Below, piece by piece: positions 23,291-25,081 of a stretch of DNA of 25,081 nucleotides. The notes under the pieces were generated by a model, which was not told the DNA's origin, ran no database searches, and saw only the letters and a program-made list of their open reading frames with translations. Origin of the DNA: an uncultured Hungatella sp. (GTDB taxonomy: Bacteria > Bacillota > Clostridia > Lachnospirales > Lachnospiraceae). Both the position numbers and the translations under genes were made by a program. The first letter of the stretch is position 1; the number at the start of each line of letters is the position of its first letter. The stretch covers positions 45,816 to 70,896 of the forward strand of contig CAJUJV010000008.1 in NCBI GenBank assembly GCA_910586845.1, read 5' to 3'.

Positions 23291-24550
23291 TCAAAGACTC
23301 TCCCCATCTATATATGAATATATTGACAACAACTCCATCGTTACTTTTTCAGGGTTATGCCTTTCCTTTGCTGTTAAAACTGCACTGTCAGATATTTTCT
23401 TTGCAAGTGTATCGGATTCAAATATTTTTTTCACATAATATGCAAGCATATATGGAGCATCTGCCTGATAATAAAATCCATTCGTCCCATGATCAATTAA
23501 ATTGATACATCCTCCCACAAAAGAACTCACAACTGGTACTCCCAATATCATGGCCTCGCAAATAGAATTAGATGAATTCTCAACGCTTGATGCAGACACA
23601 AAAACATTTGATTCCAAATACCTTTTTACCATATGAGATTCATCAAGAAATCCTGTAAAAATAACATGGCATCTAAGTTCATTATCACGAATATAATTTA
23701 AAATATATCTTTCATAGTAGCTTAGTCTCCATCTACTTTTTTGATAGAAATTTTTGCCAGCAATATATAGTTTCAATTTTGGAAAATATTCCTTTAAAAT
23801 GCACAAAGCCTCCAACACCAAATGAAGTCCTTTCAGAGGCATAGCTCCCTGACTAAGAAAAATACTATATCGTTCGCATTTTCTAACATCCCAACTTTTA
23901 GCATTATAAAATGAGTCTCTTAGCATTTCACTGTTATGAAAATATTTAGCATTATTATTTATCCAAAATGTACAGGATTTATCCCAGTCAGTTCTTCCTA
24001 TTATATTATGAACCTCTCTTAAGGCTTGAGTTTCATACTTTCCTCTTTCTATAAACTGTTTCTTTTGATCCCGAATATTGCCCTTTAATAAGTCACGTAA
24101 CGTCCATCCAAAAACAACCCTATATTCCAAAAATGCATAATAATGTTTTGAGATAACCCCGGCCATCCCCTGTATGGATATTACGACTTTATCTATAATA
24201 CCAAGTTTCTTTGCTATATGTGCAACTTCATAACTATGCGGAAATTCGGTTCCGAACACATGAATCACATTCGGATCGCATGTTACTATAATTTGTTCCA
24301 TTTTATCGGAATCTATAAAAATATTTTTTCCTTTAGAATTTTCCTTACATTTAAATCCATAATAGCAAATTTTATTTACAGTGCCTTTTACGTTTTGACA
24401 ATAAGGGAAAGCTATAAATAATCTTATTCCTTGTAAAGAAGAAATTGTATCTGCTAATCTAACCATCCAGCCACCAATAGGAAAATTCTTAGCTCCGATT
24501 TGTTCAGAAATTTGTGGGATTGCTATATTGATAAACCATAATATTTTCAT
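23291..24550 (-). CDS. Family 4 (GT-B) glycosyltransferase
   Basis: This 419-residue protein has the GT-B glycosyltransferase layout. The start MKILWFINIAIPQ and FPIGGWMVRLADTIS (23-37) fit the acceptor-binding half. The donor-binding half has SQGAMPLKGLHLVLEAL (233-249), LYIAGKN, VIFTGFLDES and the E-x7-E motif ENSSNSICE (324-332), followed by AMILGVPVVSS. Its start lies inside the end of the polymerase gene, an overlap of 47 bp, with only a weak GGTGA before ATG 24550. No shorter start gives a complete N-terminus, so the overlap is probably real. Sugar specificity is unknown. Confidence 0.9.
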   Translation of the reverse strand: MKILWFINIAIPQISEQIGAKNFPIGGWMVRLADTISSLQGIRLFIAFPYCQNVKGTVNKICYYGFKCKENSKGKNIFIDSDKMEQIIVTCDPNVIHVFGTEFPHSYEVAHIAKKLGIIDKVVISIQGMAGVISKHYYAFLEYRVVFGWTLRDLLKGNIRDQKKQFIERGKYETQALREVHNIIGRTDWDKSCTFWINNNAKYFHNSEMLRDSFYNAKSWDVRKCERYSIFLSQGAMPLKGLHLVLEALCILKEYFPKLKLYIAGKNFYQKSRWRLSYYERYILNYIRDNELRCHVIFTGFLDESHMVKRYLESNVFVSASSVENSSNSICEAMILGVPVVSSFVGGCINLIDHGTNGFYYQADAPYMLAYYVKKIFESDTLAKKISDSAVLTAKERHNPEKVTMELLSIYSYIDGESL

Positions 24551-25081
24551 TTTTCACCATTCCAGATCCACTCTGTTTTTTTATTTTATAAAATGCAATG
24601 AGTAAAAAAGCGCCATACCAAATCTGTGATTGTGCGACAGTCGTATTTAAATACATTAGTAAAAAACAAAAAAAGCTACCATTAGACACTCTGTTTTTAT
24701 ATGCAATAGACATAATAGGAATAACACATACAGTAGTTGTGACTAGTCCCTTAGTTGTAATCATAGTAAATAAGACATTTCCAGTCCCTAAATTAAATTT
24801 CCATACCTCTATAATACTGCTTTCTAATCGATTAGCTCCAATACCAAATAGTGGGTTTTCACACATAGACAAAATGGCCTGCTCAATCACAAACAATCTT
24901 GCCCCACCAGATGAACCTTTACTGTATGATCCATTTAAAATACGCATCTCCTTGAATTTTTTTATAACTGCTGTCACAAGGAAACTCGTATCACCATTCA
25001 AAATATAATCAATCCCTAAGATAAGAAATACAGATACCACAGCAACTAGTAGTTCTTTTTTGGTATCATTTAACATTTCTT
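24504..25081 (-). CDS. wzy: Wzy-type O-antigen/capsule polymerase, C-terminal part (start beyond window)
   Basis: The visible 192 residues are the C-terminal part of an O-antigen ligase/polymerase family membrane protein that would link repeat units outside the cell. The loop GGARLFVIEQAILSMCENPL, FGIGANRLE is typical of the conserved extracellular segment of this family, followed by several hydrophobic helices (GLVTTTVCVIPIMSIAY and later). The frame has an ATG at 25076 but is still open at the window end. The family usually has about 400 residues, so that ATG is probably internal. The gene overlaps the next glycosyltransferase gene by 47 bp. Confidence 0.82.
   Translation of the reverse strand, partial: EMLNDTKKELLVAVVSVFLILGIDYILNGDTSFLVTAVIKKFKEMRILNGSYSKGSSGGARLFVIEQAILSMCENPLFGIGANRLESSIIEVWKFNLGTGNVLFTMITTKGLVTTTVCVIPIMSIAYKNRVSNGSFFCFLLMYLNTTVAQSQIWYGAFLLIAFYKIKKQSGSGMVKNENIMVYQYSNPTNF

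Noticed and set aside
1..25081. CRISPR arrays, tRNA or rRNA genes
   Set aside because: No regularly spaced repeats, cloverleaf with CCA-type end or conserved rRNA segments were seen on either strand.

Overview
The window looks like chromosomal DNA of a gut-type Firmicute, most likely Clostridia/Lachnospiraceae. This is inferred from strong AGGAGG-type ribosome binding sites, a Bce-type two-component/ABC module, LacI and AraC sugar regulators, a MATE family member and a Wzx/Wzy polysaccharide locus. No rRNA, tRNA, CRISPR array or intact insertion sequence was seen. From 1 to about 16.6 kb the DNA is roughly half G+C by eye; from about 16.8 kb to the end it is strongly AT-rich.

Region 1 (1-3.8 kb, all minus strand) is a peptide-antibiotic sensing and resistance module: response regulator, short two-helix histidine kinase, ABC ATPase and the start of a large FtsX-like permease that runs off the left end. 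The regulator and kinase overlap by ATGA and share a promoter near 3.82 kb. The transporter genes appear to have their own promoter next to the kinase stop codon, preceded by TGTAA direct repeats that would suit the response regulator.

Region 2 (3.9-5.6 kb) holds a leucine-rich-repeat-like ORF without a visible ribosome binding site, convergent with an XRE regulator carrying a helical-repeat C-terminal part.

Region 3 (5.7-12.7 kb) is a sucrose/fructan utilisation locus. A minus-strand operon encodes a sugar-binding lipoprotein, two ABC permeases and a GH32 beta-fructosidase. An AraC-type regulator and a LacI-type regulator are divergent beside it, and the LacI gene is broken by a one-base frameshift. 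A TTTTGCACA motif recurs in both the AraC/LacI intergenic region and the operon leader, and a perfect 12-bp hairpin lies between the second permease and GH32.

Region 4 (12.9-16.5 kb) contains a MATE pseudogene that lost its middle by an internal deletion, a GH1 6-phospho-beta-glucosidase with its own promoter and a strong terminator, and a metallo-beta-lactamase-fold hydrolase.

Region 5 (16.6-25.1 kb) begins with a 0.6-kb stretch without a convincing gene, where base composition changes. It continues into an AT-rich polysaccharide operon read right to left: Wzy polymerase (partial), GT4, GT2, pyruvyltransferase-like protein, Wzx flippase, a MenD-like thiamine-diphosphate enzyme and a short-chain dehydrogenase. 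The last two are the most unusual part of the window. The MenD-like protein has lost arginines that MenD uses for its substrates, and it sits with a reductase in a glycan locus, suggesting a C-C bond-forming modification of a glycan precursor rather than menaquinone synthesis. That is an inference.
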